Of a stretch of 64,000 nucleotides of DNA, positions 26,325 to 34,481 are shown piece after piece (position 1 is the first letter of the stretch; every line of letters starts with the position of its first letter). The translations under genes were made by a program, and so were the position numbers. The DNA is from Oceanicella actignis (GTDB lineage: Bacteria; Pseudomonadota; Alphaproteobacteria; Rhodobacterales; Rhodobacteraceae), in NCBI RefSeq assembly GCF_008124525.1, contig NZ_VNHJ01000005.1:124001-188000 (forward strand). The letters run 5' to 3'. Under the pieces are notes generated by a model, which saw only the letters and a program-made list of their open reading frames with translations, was not told where the DNA came from and searched no databases.

Positions 26325-27495
26325 CTTCGTCAACCTCCAGCACCGCCAGCGCGCGTTCGTTCAGGCCGTCCGGGGTCAGGCGGAAGGCCCCCATGGCCCC
26401 GATGAAGCCGCGCGGGTCGGTCAGCGCCTCGGCCGCGAAGGGCGCGTCCAGCCCCTCGGCGCGCGCGCGGCGCAGCATCGTCGCGGCGGCGACGACCGCG
26501 TCGTGCCCCAGGGGCGCAAGCGCGGTCGGCGGCCGACCATAGGCGGCGGCGAAGCGCTCTGCAAACGCTTCGAGCGGCGCCGGATCGGGAGCGGCGAACC
26601 AGCCGCCGCGCAGCGCCGGCTCGCGCAGCGAGGCGGGGTCCTGCCAGCCGCTCAGACCCAGATACTTCACCTCGCGCGGCGAGACGCCGTGATAGTTGAG
26701 GAACGCCGCCGCGGCGCTCAGCCCCTGGCCCTGGTCGGGCAGCGCCACGGCGTTCGCGCCCGCCGCCAGCAGCTGCGCGGCGAAGGGCTCGGCCGCCTCC
26801 TGGATGCCCTCGAAGCTGCGCTCATACGCCGCCGCCGCCACCACCGAGGCGCCGTGCCGCGCCGCCGCCGCGCGCAACGCCGCGCGGGCGGTCTGGCCAT
26901 AGGCGGTGTCGGGGTGGAACAGGGCCAGCGCCGGCAGCCCCTGCGCGGCGGCGTAGCCGACGATGCGCTCGGCCTCGGTGCGCGGCAGGCTGCCCAGCAG
27001 CCACAGATTGCCCCCCGCCACCTCGGCCGTGGTCGAGAAGGCGACGACGTTGAGCCCGCGATCGGCTACGGCCTGGGCCGCGGCGCGCGCGTTCTGGGCG
27101 AAGAGCGGGCCGAGGATCAGCGCCGCGCCCTCGTCGGCGGCCTTGCGCGCGGCCTCGGCGGCGCCGTCGGGCCGGCCGCCCGTGTCGAGCACGCTCAGCC
27201 GCAGCCCCCGCTCGCCCGATTCGCGCGCCGCCAGCTGCGCGGCGTCCGCCAGGCCCTGCGCCTCGAGCCGCCCGCGCGGGTCGCCGCCCGTCAGCGGAAC
27301 CAGCAGCGCCACCTGCACGGGGCCGCGCGGATCGACCGCCGCCGGCGCGGCCGCGCCCGGCTGCGCGGGTCCCTGCGCGATGGGCCCCGAGGCCGGCGGG
27401 CGCGGCTGTCCGCAGGCGGCCAGAAAGGCCGCGGCTCCGAGCGCCAGCGCGCCCAGCGCGCGGCGGCGAATGCACTTGAGTCGAGCGTTGCGCAT
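26266..27495 (-). CDS. LppC-like penicillin-binding protein activator lipoprotein
   Basis: This 409-residue protein has a signal peptide ending in lipobox LAAC (cysteine near residue 28) followed by a Pro/Ala linker and a type I periplasmic-binding fold (VQVALLVPLTGGDPRGRLEAQGLADAAQLA, LILGPLFAQNARAAAQAV, VVAFSTTAEVAGGNLWLLG). This is the LppC/LpoA-like family, proposed to assist peptidoglycan synthases, and its divergent pairing with rsmI is conserved in many proteobacteria. The start at 27495 has AGAGGGG upstream. Confidence 0.88.
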   Translation of the reverse strand: MRNARLKCIRRRALGALALGAAAFLAACGQPRPPASGPIAQGPAQPGAAAPAAVDPRGPVQVALLVPLTGGDPRGRLEAQGLADAAQLAARESGERGLRLSVLDTGGRPDGAAEAARKAADEGAALILGPLFAQNARAAAQAVADRGLNVVAFSTTAEVAGGNLWLLGSLPRTEAERIVGYAAAQGLPALALFHPDTAYGQTARAALRAAAARHGASVVAAAAYERSFEGIQEAAEPFAAQLLAAGANAVALPDQGQGLSAAAAFLNYHGVSPREVKYLGLSGWQDPASLREPALRGGWFAAPDPAPLEAFAERFAAAYGRPPTALAPLGHDAVVAAATMLRRARAEGLDAPFAAEALTDPRGFIGAMGAFRLTPDGLNERALAVLEVDEDGFTVIDPAPAAAPGAPGV

Positions 27496-27563
27496 GTTAC
27501 CCCTCTTGTTCGACCGGCGGCGATGCGCCATGACCCCGCCCGGGGTCCGATGCCGGGCGCAGT

Positions 27564-28730
27564 ATGGAGCGAATTGTGGCGGCAAGAAAGCCGATGGAGC
27601 GGACATCGCCCGCCGACGCGCCGGACGCCGGCGCCGCGGCCCCCGAAGCGCCCGTCGAAGCGCCCGTCGAAGCGCCCGTCGAGGCGCCGCTCGCGCCGGG
27701 GCTTTACGTGGTGGCGACGCCGATCGGCAATGCGGGCGACGTCACGCTGCGCGCGCTGGACGCGCTGCGGCGGGCCGACGTCATCGCCGCCGAGGACACC
27801 CGCGCCGCGCGACGGCTGATGGAGATGCACGGCGTGCCGCTGGGCGGGCGGGCGCTGATCGCCTATCACGACCACAATGGCGAGCGCCGCCGCCCCGAGC
27901 TGCTGCGCCGGCTGGCCGAGGGCGCAAGCGTGGCGCTGGTGGCCGAGGCGGGCACGCCCATGATCTCGGATCCGGGCTACAAGCTGGCGCGCGAGGCGGC
28001 CGAGGCCGGCCACGCCGTGACCGCCCTGCCCGGCGCCAGCGCGCTTCTGGCCGCGCTGTGCGTGGCGGGGCTGCCGACCGACCGCTTCATGTTCGCGGGC
28101 TTCCTGCCGACGCGCCGCGCCGCGCGCCGCGCCGCGCTCGCGCCGCTGGCGGCGATCCCGGCCACGCTGGTCTTCTACGAGGCGCCGCGGCGCCTGGCCG
28201 AAAGCCTTGCCGACATGGCGGCGGCCCTCGGTCCGGCGCGCCAGGCCGCCATCTGCCGCGAGCTGACCAAGCGCTTCGAGGAGGTCCGCCGCGGCGCGCT
28301 GGGCGCGCTGGCCGCCGAGCTGGCCGCCGAGCCCGCGCCGCGCGGCGAGGCGGTGGTGGTCGTGGGCCCGCCCGCCGCCGCCGAGGCGCCGCGCCGGGAC
28401 GAGGACGCGCCGGAGCTGGACGCGGCGCTCGCGCGCGCGCTGAAAACCATGTCCGTCAAGGACGCGGCGCGCGAGGTCGCCGCCGCCTTCGGCCTGCCGC
28501 GCAAGACCGTCTACGCGCGCGCGCTGGATCTGGCCAGGGGCGACCGGCCGGCGGCGGACGCCCCCGCGCCGGACGAAGCCGAGGACCCGGATGCGTTGGA
28601 CGCGCCCGCAGCCCCGCGCGGCGCCCGCGGCGAGGGGCGGGCGCCCGAGGGCGGGCGCCTCGGCGGCGAGCCGGCGCGCGACGAAACGGCGCGCCGGCGC
28701 GGCCGGGGCGCAAGGGACGAGCGGCCATGA
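27564..28730 (+). CDS. rsmI: 16S rRNA (cytidine1402-2'-O)-methyltransferase RsmI, with extra tails
   Basis: RsmI methylates the ribose of C1402 in the ribosomal P-site. The catalytic core is at about residues 45-275: [94 protein letters not shown] and [11 protein letters not shown]. The 388-residue protein is longer than the usual 280-300 because of an N-terminal PVEA repeat (12-nt units near 27650-27690) and a C-terminal Arg/Gly/Pro-rich tail of about 60 residues after a helix-turn-helix-like [23 protein letters not shown] segment. The exact start is uncertain; an ATG at 27594 is an alternative. Confidence 0.92.
   Translation: MERIVAARKPMERTSPADAPDAGAAAPEAPVEAPVEAPVEAPLAPGLYVVATPIGNAGDVTLRALDALRRADVIAAEDTRAARRLMEMHGVPLGGRALIAYHDHNGERRRPELLRRLAEGASVALVAEAGTPMISDPGYKLAREAAEAGHAVTALPGASALLAALCVAGLPTDRFMFAGFLPTRRAARRAALAPLAAIPATLVFYEAPRRLAESLADMAAALGPARQAAICRELTKRFEEVRRGALGALAAELAAEPAPRGEAVVVVGPPAAAEAPRRDEDAPELDAALARALKTMSVKDAAREVAAAFGLPRKTVYARALDLARGDRPAADAPAPDEAEDPDALDAPAAPRGARGEGRAPEGGRLGGEPARDETARRRGRGARDERP
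27649..27690 (+). repeat. 12-nt tandem repeat (PVEA) in the 5' part of rsmI
   Basis: GCGCCCGTCGAA is repeated in tandem three times with one synonymous change, followed by a partial copy. It encodes P-V-E-A repeats just before the catalytic domain and preserves the frame. Confidence 0.75.
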
Positions 28731-29391
28731 AGGCCCCCGCCTCGCAAGCCTCCGGCGGCGGCCCCGCGCCCGACGCGCCGGGCGGAGCTCGAACCGGGAT
28801 CCGCGCGACCGCCGGGTCCCGCGCGCGGCGCGGCCTGCGAAGCGGCGTTCGGTCCGGCCCCGGCGGCGGCGTGCGAGCCGGCCTGCGCGCCGATCTTCTG
28901 CCGGGCGCCCGAGCCTGCGTGCGAGAGGGCTTGCGCAGAGGCGGCGGCCTTGCGCCCGACGCGCCCGGCGGATGCCCTGCCGAGGCGCGATCGGGCGCCC
29001 GAAGCGGCGCGTGGCGCCGATTGCGAAGCGGGGCTCGTTCGGCCGCCCGAGCCTGCGCGCGGCGCGGAATGCGAAGCGGATTGCGCGCCGCCGTCCTTGC
29101 CTGCGTCCGGGCCGGTCCTGGCGGCGGCGTGCGCACGGGCGCGCGGCCCGGGGGCGCGGCCCGCTCGCGCGCGCGAAAGCGCCGTGGCTGCCGGGGCGCG
29201 ATCGCCGTCCGGTCGTGCTTGCGGACCGGCGCCGCGACGTCGGCCGCCCCCGCAAGCCCCATCCTCGCAAGCCGCACCCCCGCAAGCCCCGTTCCGGCAA
29301 GCGCCGCCGGCCCCTGCGCCGGCGCGCCGCGCCGCGCCCTTCGCGCGGCGACGCCGGCACCCGTCAACGACCTTTCCGAGGGAACCTGCCC
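28731..29391 (+). other. Repeat-rich low-complexity region at the expected yraN position
   Basis: An open frame from an ATGA overlap with rsmI (28727) runs to 29395, but its product is almost only Arg, Ala, Gly, Pro and Ser and shows none of the YraN nuclease-like motifs. Short repeats recur: TGCGAAGCGG at 28836, 29022 and 29070; CGCCCGAGCCTGCG at 28906 and 29044; and a 15-nt periodic CGCAAGCC repeat at 29251, 29266, 29281 and near 29297. In related genomes rsmI and gshB usually flank yraN. I treat this as a degenerate or replaced yraN locus rather than a confident gene. Confidence 0.5.
29251..29306 (+). repeat. 15-nt tandem repeat upstream of gshB
   Basis: CGCAAGCC begins at 29251, 29266 and 29281, with a variant at about 29297, a period of 15-16 bases. 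In the frame open from 28727 this gives [15 protein letters not shown]-like pentapeptides. It ends about 85 bp before the gshB start. Confidence 0.65.
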
Positions 29392-30339
29392 ATGAGCCTT
29401 TCCGTCGCCATCCAGATGGACCCCATCGCCGGCATCGACATCGACGCCGATTCGACCTTCCGCCTGGCCGAAGAGGCGCAGGCGCGGGGGCATCGCCTGT
29501 TCTACTACCACCCCGACGACCTCGCCTGGAACGAGGGGCGCGTGACCGCGACGGGCTGGCCGCTCGAGGTGCGCCGACGCAAGGGCGACCACTTCGCGCT
29601 GGGCGAGCGGCGCACCGTGGATCTGGCCGAGCAGGACGTGGTGCTGCTGCGCCAGGACCCGCCCTTCGACATGGGCTACATCACCACCACCCACCTGCTC
29701 GAGAAGATCCACCCGCGCACGCTGGTGGTGAACGATCCCTTCTGGGTGCGCAACTGCCCCGAGAAGCTGCTGGTGCTGGACTTTCCCGACCTGACCCCGC
29801 CGACGGCGATCGCCCGCTCGCTCGAGACGCTGCGCGCCTTCAAGGACCGCCACGGCGACGTCATCCTCAAGCCGCTCTACGGCAATGGCGGGGCGGGGGT
29901 GTTCAAGCTGGCCCATGCCGACGCCAACCTCAACGCCCTGCACGAGCTGTTCTGCGGCATCAGCCGCGAGCCGCTGATCGTGCAGAAGTTCCTGCCCCAG
30001 GTCGAGCGCGGCGACAAGCGCGTGATCCTGGTCGACGGCGAACCGGTCGGCGCCATCAACCGCGTGCCCGCGCCGGGCGAGACGCGTTCGAACATGCATG
30101 TCGGCGGACGCCCCGAGCCGGTGGCGCTGGATGCGCGCGACCGCGAGATCTGCGCGCGCATCGGCCCCCTTCTGCGCGAGCGCGGGCTGATCTTCGTGGG
30201 CATCGACGTCATCGGCGGCATGCTGACCGAGATCAACGTCACCTCGCCCACCGGCATCCAGGAGCTGGAGCGCTTCGACGGGGTGAACGCCGCGCGCCTG
30301 ATCTGGGAGGCGATCGAGGCGCGCCGTGCCGCGCGCTGA
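29392..30339 (+). CDS. gshB: Glutathione synthetase GshB
   Basis: GshB joins gamma-glutamylcysteine and glycine with ATP to make glutathione. The 315-residue ATP-grasp enzyme has the N-terminal [26 protein letters not shown] signature, [19 protein letters not shown], the ATP-grasp loop [16 protein letters not shown] and the metal-binding [19 protein letters not shown]. The length matches the bacterial enzyme. The start at 29392 has a GAGGGA site nine bases upstream. Confidence 0.96.
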   Translation: MSLSVAIQMDPIAGIDIDADSTFRLAEEAQARGHRLFYYHPDDLAWNEGRVTATGWPLEVRRRKGDHFALGERRTVDLAEQDVVLLRQDPPFDMGYITTTHLLEKIHPRTLVVNDPFWVRNCPEKLLVLDFPDLTPPTAIARSLETLRAFKDRHGDVILKPLYGNGGAGVFKLAHADANLNALHELFCGISREPLIVQKFLPQVERGDKRVILVDGEPVGAINRVPAPGETRSNMHVGGRPEPVALDARDREICARIGPLLRERGLIFVGIDVIGGMLTEINVTSPTGIQELERFDGVNAARLIWEAIEARRAAR

Positions 30340-30423
30340 CGCCCGGCCCGGCGCCGCTGAAAGGAATTGAACGGCGCGGGGCGATGCGTCACATTTCTTT
30401 CTCCGAAACATGCGACAAGGCGT

Positions 30424-30443
30424 CGCCGCCCGTCCGGGCGGCG
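30424..30443. other. 20-bp GC inverted repeat upstream of the polyamine transporter operon
   Basis: CGCCGCCCG (30424-30432) and CGGGCGGCG (30435-30443) form a perfect 9-bp dyad with two central bases, 28 bp before the start of the binding-protein gene. There is no U-run. It may be an operator or an mRNA leader hairpin, but at this base composition some such dyads occur by chance. Confidence 0.3.
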
Positions 30444-30470
30444 CGCGCAATCAGACAGGGAGAAGAACGC

Positions 30471-31544
30471 ATGGCCAGATCCACCCTTCGCGCCGTCGCG
30501 GCGCTGGCCGGCGCGGCGCTGGCGCTGGGCGCGGCCTCGGCCTCGGCCGAGACGCTGCGTCTGCTGACCTGGGGCGGCTACGCCCCCGACGACGTCGTCG
30601 CCATGTTCGAGAAGGAGACCGGCCACAAGGTCGAGGTCACGCTGTCGAACAACGAAGAGATGATCGCCAAGCTGCGCGCCACCGGCGGCGGCGGCTTCGA
30701 CCTGGCCCAGCCCAGCCAGGACCGCATCGCCGGCGCCCAGGCCGAGTTCGGCATCTACAAGCCGCTGGACCTGTCGCGCATCGACGCGGCGCAGTTCATT
30801 CCCTCGATGCTCGAGGCGACCAAGCGCAACACCACCGTGGACGGCAAGGTGTATGGCGTGCCGCATGTGTGGGGCACCTCGGGGCTGGTGGTGAACAAGG
30901 CCAAGGCGCCGGGGGTGAAGGATTACCTCGACCTGTGCGACCCGGCCTTGAAGGGCCGCGTCAGCTACCGGCTCAAGCGCCCGACGCTGATCGCCTTCGC
31001 CTTCGCCATGGGCGAGGACCCCTTCGCCGCCTATGCCGACCCCGACGCCTACAAGGCCATTCTCGACAAGGTCGAGAAGAAGCTGGTCGAGTGCAAGGCG
31101 AACGTGAAGACCTACTGGTCCGGCGGGGACGAGATCCTGAACCTTCTGCGCTCGGGCGAGGTCTGGGCCGCCATGGCCTGGGACACCGGCGGCTGGAAGC
31201 TGAACGCCGAGAACCCCGACATCACCTTCGTCGCGCCCGCCTCGGGGGCGCTGGGCTGGATCGACACCTTCGCCCTGCCCAAGCGCGGGCGGGCCGACGA
31301 CGCCGCCTACGCGTGGATCAACTTCGTCATGCGGCCCGAGATCGCGGCGCGGATCACCGCCTCGGCGGGCAACTTCACCGCCTCGAAGGGGGCGGACGCC
31401 TTCGCCGATCCCGCGCTCAAGGCCCGCTTCCAGGCCAGCTTCCCGCCCGAGGCGATCGACAACATCAAGTGGTATCCGCCGGTGCCCGCCGGGCTCGAGG
31501 CCATGGAAGGCGCCGTGCTGGACCGCGTGAAGGCGGCGCAGTAA
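30471..31544 (+). CDS. potD: Polyamine-type ABC transporter substrate-binding protein
   Basis: This 357-residue periplasmic binding protein has a signal peptide (residues 1-26, ending ASASAE) and the spermidine/putrescine-binding family start TLRLLTWGGYAPDDVVAMFEKETGHKVEV, followed by VPHVWGTSGLVVNKAK and LGWIDTFALPKRGRADDAAYAWINFVMRPEIAARI. GGGAGAAGAA precedes the ATG. Permease and ATPase genes follow. The exact ligand (putrescine, spermidine or a related amine) cannot be read from sequence. Confidence 0.88.
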   Translation: MARSTLRAVAALAGAALALGAASASAETLRLLTWGGYAPDDVVAMFEKETGHKVEVTLSNNEEMIAKLRATGGGGFDLAQPSQDRIAGAQAEFGIYKPLDLSRIDAAQFIPSMLEATKRNTTVDGKVYGVPHVWGTSGLVVNKAKAPGVKDYLDLCDPALKGRVSYRLKRPTLIAFAFAMGEDPFAAYADPDAYKAILDKVEKKLVECKANVKTYWSGGDEILNLLRSGEVWAAMAWDTGGWKLNAENPDITFVAPASGALGWIDTFALPKRGRADDAAYAWINFVMRPEIAARITASAGNFTASKGADAFADPALKARFQASFPPEAIDNIKWYPPVPAGLEAMEGAVLDRVKAAQ

Positions 31545-31573
31545 GACGCCGCGGCAACGCTTGTGCGACGATC

Positions 31574-31606
31574 CGGGGCCGGGCGGCCGCGCGCCGCCCG
31601 GCCCCG
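31574..31606 (+). other. Intercistronic 14-bp GC hairpin between binding-protein and ATPase genes
   Basis: CGGGGCCGGGCGGC (31574-31587) pairs perfectly with GCCGCCCGGCCCCG (31593-31606) around a 5-nt loop. It lies 30 bp after the binding-protein stop and 21 bp before potA, without a U-run. This is the expected place for a hairpin that stabilises the upstream mRNA and lowers downstream expression. Confidence 0.65.
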
Positions 31607-31627
31607 CCATGAAGGTCAGGAGAGCGG

Positions 31628-32770
31628 ATGACCGACACCCCCGATCTCGAGGCCGTCCGGCTGACGCGCCGCTTCCAGGACTTCACCGCGGTGGACGAGG
31701 TCAGCTTCGCCGCGCCGCCGGGCAGCTTCTTCTCGATCCTCGGCCCCTCGGGCTGCGGCAAGACCACCCTGCTGCGCATGATCGCCGGGTTTCTCGAGCC
31801 CAGCTCGGGCGCCTTGCGCATCAAGGGCCGCGACATGGTCGGCGTGCCGCCCAACCGCCGCCCCGTGGCGATGGTGTTCCAGCACCTGGCGCTGTTTCCG
31901 ATGATGGATGTCGGGCGCAACGTGGGCTTCGGCCTGCGCCAGCGCCGCGTGCCCTCGGCCGAGATCGAGCGCCGCGTGGCCGACGCGCTCGAGCGCGTCG
32001 GTCTGCCCGGCTTCGAGCGTCGGCGCGTCGATCAGCTGTCGGGCGGGCAGAAGCAGCGCGTGGCCATCGCCCGCGCCATGGTCATCGAGCCGGCGCTGCT
32101 GCTGCTGGACGAGCCGCTGGGCGCGCTGGACCTGAAGCTGCGCGAGCACATGAAGGTCGAGCTCAAGCGCCTGCAGGAGACCTTCGGCGCCACCTTCGTC
32201 TACATCACGCACGACCAGTCCGAGGCGCTGGTGATGTCGGACCAGGTGGCGGTGATGAATCGCGGCCGCTTCGAGCAGATCGGCCCGCCGCAAGAGCTTT
32301 ACTACAACCCGCGCACCGCCTTCGTCGCCGGCTTCGTGGGCGACGCCAACCGCCTGCGCGGCAAGGTGCTGAGGCGCGAGGGCGACGCGGTCGAGGTCGC
32401 CGACCCCGCCGGTCCGCCCCTGCGCGCGGCGGCGGCCTCGGCCGGGCTGGCGCCGGGCGACGAGGCCGAGCTGTTCGTGCGCCCCGAGGCGATCCGCGTC
32501 TCGCGCCAGGCCGAGGACGTGGCGGGCATGGACAACGTCTTCGCCTGCGAGGTGCGCGACATCCTGTTCAACGGCGCCAACAGCCGCATCAACGCGCGCG
32601 TGGCCGGTTCGGCGCGCGAATTCGACGTCGCCGCCCCGCAGACGGGCGAGTTCGCCGACCTGCGCCGGGGCGAGCGCATCCACATCGGCTGGAACGCCGC
32701 CGCCGCGCGCGCCTTCGCCGCCGAGCCCGCCGAGCCCGGCAAGGCGCAGGCCGAGGAGGGCGCCGCATGA
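31628..32770 (+). CDS. potA: Polyamine-type ABC transporter ATP-binding protein
   Basis: This 380-residue ATPase has Walker A GPSGCGKTT (about residues 41-49), Q-loop FQHLALFPMM, signature LSGGQKQRVAIARAM, Walker B LLLLDEPLGALDLKLR and the D-loop/H-switch YITHDQSEAL. A C-terminal TOBE-type domain (FVGDANRLRGKV, ELFVRPEAIRV) is present, as in PotA. The ATG follows GGAGAG and the stop overlaps the potB start (ATGA). Confidence 0.93.
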   Translation: MTDTPDLEAVRLTRRFQDFTAVDEVSFAAPPGSFFSILGPSGCGKTTLLRMIAGFLEPSSGALRIKGRDMVGVPPNRRPVAMVFQHLALFPMMDVGRNVGFGLRQRRVPSAEIERRVADALERVGLPGFERRRVDQLSGGQKQRVAIARAMVIEPALLLLDEPLGALDLKLREHMKVELKRLQETFGATFVYITHDQSEALVMSDQVAVMNRGRFEQIGPPQELYYNPRTAFVAGFVGDANRLRGKVLRREGDAVEVADPAGPPLRAAAASAGLAPGDEAELFVRPEAIRVSRQAEDVAGMDNVFACEVRDILFNGANSRINARVAGSAREFDVAAPQTGEFADLRRGERIHIGWNAAAARAFAAEPAEPGKAQAEEGAA

Positions 32771-33633
32771 GCCGCCCGGCGGGCCGCCTGACGCTGATCC
32801 TTCTGCTGGCGCCGCTGCTGCTGTGGCTGACGCTGCTCATCGTCATTCCCCACGCGGCGATGCTGTTCGTCTCGCTGCGCGAGCGGGTGGGCGTGGGCGA
32901 ATACGCCTTCGGGCTGGGCAACTACCTGACCTTCCTGGCCGAACCGCTCTACTGGAACACCTTCGTGCGCACCGCCTGGATGTCGGTGCTGGCGACGGCG
33001 CTGACGCTGCTCATCGGCTTTCCGGTGGCCTGGCACATCGCCAAGATCGCGCGCGGGCGCGCGCGCCAGGCGCTGTTCCTGGCGTGCCTTGCGCCGTTCT
33101 GGGCCTCGGAGCTGGTGCGCACCTATGGCTGGATGATCCTGCTGCGCGAAAGCGGCGTGTTCTCGGCGGTGCTGCAATGGGCGGGGCTGGCCGAGGGTCC
33201 GGTCGAGATGCTTTACAACGACGTCGCGATCATGGTCGGACTGGTCTACACCTCGATGCTGTTCATGGTGGTGCCGCTGGTGACGACGCTCGACAGCCTG
33301 GACGACAGCCTGATCGAGGCCGCCTACGACCTGGGCGCCTCGGGCTGGACCATCCTGCGCGAGATCGTCATTCCCCATGCGCGGCCGGGCATCGCGTCGG
33401 GCTGCATCGTGGTGTTCATGATGTCGCTGGGCAACTACCTGACGCCGATCCTGCTGGGGGGCAAGAGCTCGCTCTGGTTCACGGGGCTGATCTACGACCA
33501 GTTCATCACCCGCTTCAACTGGGAGCAGGGCGCCGCCTTCGGCTTCCTGCTGCTGGGGCTGTCCTCGGCGATCGTGTGGGCCGGGCTGCGGCTGTCGGGG
33601 CAGTCGCTGCGCTCGGCGATGGCGCGGCCATGA
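32767..33633 (+). CDS. potB: Polyamine-type ABC transporter permease PotB-like
   Basis: This 288-residue permease has about six helices and the binding-protein-dependent transport EAA loop (LIEAAYDLGASGWTILREIVIPHARPG). The N-terminal LLAPLLLWLTLLIVIPHAAMLFVSL and FWASELVRTYGWMILLRESGVFS segments are typical of the PotB branch. It overlaps potA and potC by four bases each. Confidence 0.92.
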   Translation: MSRPAGRLTLILLLAPLLLWLTLLIVIPHAAMLFVSLRERVGVGEYAFGLGNYLTFLAEPLYWNTFVRTAWMSVLATALTLLIGFPVAWHIAKIARGRARQALFLACLAPFWASELVRTYGWMILLRESGVFSAVLQWAGLAEGPVEMLYNDVAIMVGLVYTSMLFMVVPLVTTLDSLDDSLIEAAYDLGASGWTILREIVIPHARPGIASGCIVVFMMSLGNYLTPILLGGKSSLWFTGLIYDQFITRFNWEQGAAFGFLLLGLSSAIVWAGLRLSGQSLRSAMARP

Positions 33634-34481
33634 TCCCCGGCATTCCCCAGCCCCGCGCGCTGCGCTGGCTGTGGCGCGCCTATGTGGCGGCGTTCTTCGT
33701 CTATCTGGCGCTGCCGCTGGTCGTGGTGTGCGTCTTCGCCTTCAACAAGTCGCAATTCGCGGCGCTGCCCTGGAACGGCTTCACGCTGGACTGGTTCATC
33801 GGCGACCAGCGCCCGTGGCTGGGGGTGTTCAACGACCGCGGCATTCTCGAGGCGCTGAAGATCTCGGCCATCGTGGCGTTCTGGGTCTCGGCGGCGTCGG
33901 TGTCGGTGGGGGTGACGACGGCCTTCCTGTTCGTGCGCCACGACTTCCGCTTCAAGCAGACGCTCTACGTCCTGATGCTGCTGCCGCTGGTGATCCCCGG
34001 CATCATCCTCGGCATCTCGATCCTGGTCGAGACCAGCTATCTGGCCAACTGGCTCGAGGACGCCACCGGCCTGTGGTTCGACGGGCTGCGGCCGGGGCTG
34101 ACGCTGGTGGTGCTGGGGCAGTTCGCCTTCATCGCCACCTTCGCGACGCTGGTCATCTCGGCCCGGCTCGAGAAGTTCGACCGCAGCCTCGAGGAAGCGG
34201 CGCTCAATCTCGGCGCGACGCCGCTGGGGGCGGTGCGGCAGGTGACGTTGCCCTATCTGGCGCCGGCCATCGTGGGGGCGGCGCTGGTGTCGATGCTCAT
34301 GAGCTTCGAGAACTTCAACACCACGCTGATGCTGGTCGGCTCGGACGCGCCGCTGACGATCGAGATGTTCGACCGCATGAAGCAGGGCTCGACGCCGGTG
34401 CTCAACGCGGTGTCGCTGCTGCTGATCCTGGCCTCGTCGGTTCTCGGGGGCGTCGCGCTCGCGCTGCGCCGCGCGCGATGA
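33630..34481 (+). CDS. potC: Polyamine-type ABC transporter permease PotC-like
   Basis: This 283-residue permease has about six helices, FAFNKSQFAALPWNGFTLDWF near the N-terminus (PotC-like) and the EAA loop (LEEAALNLGATPLGAVRQVTLPYLAPA). It forms the channel with PotB. It overlaps potB upstream and the sulfotransferase-like gene downstream by four bases each. Confidence 0.92.
   Translation: MIPGIPQPRALRWLWRAYVAAFFVYLALPLVVVCVFAFNKSQFAALPWNGFTLDWFIGDQRPWLGVFNDRGILEALKISAIVAFWVSAASVSVGVTTAFLFVRHDFRFKQTLYVLMLLPLVIPGIILGISILVETSYLANWLEDATGLWFDGLRPGLTLVVLGQFAFIATFATLVISARLEKFDRSLEEAALNLGATPLGAVRQVTLPYLAPAIVGAALVSMLMSFENFNTTLMLVGSDAPLTIEMFDRMKQGSTPVLNAVSLLLILASSVLGGVALALRRAR

Noticed and set aside
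27496-29391. A YraN-type nuclease gene between rsmI and gshB
   Set aside because: I looked for the conserved GE-D-VEVK-type pattern in all frames and did not see it, so no yraN was annotated.
28731-29391. CRISPR array
   Set aside because: Repeats are short, degenerate and unevenly spaced, with no spacer structure and no cas genes.
26963-29395. 810-residue open frame running through the LppC-like gene, rsmI and the repeat region
   Set aside because: It crosses two real genes in wrong frames. Only its last part (from 28727) is considered, as a low-confidence repeat region.
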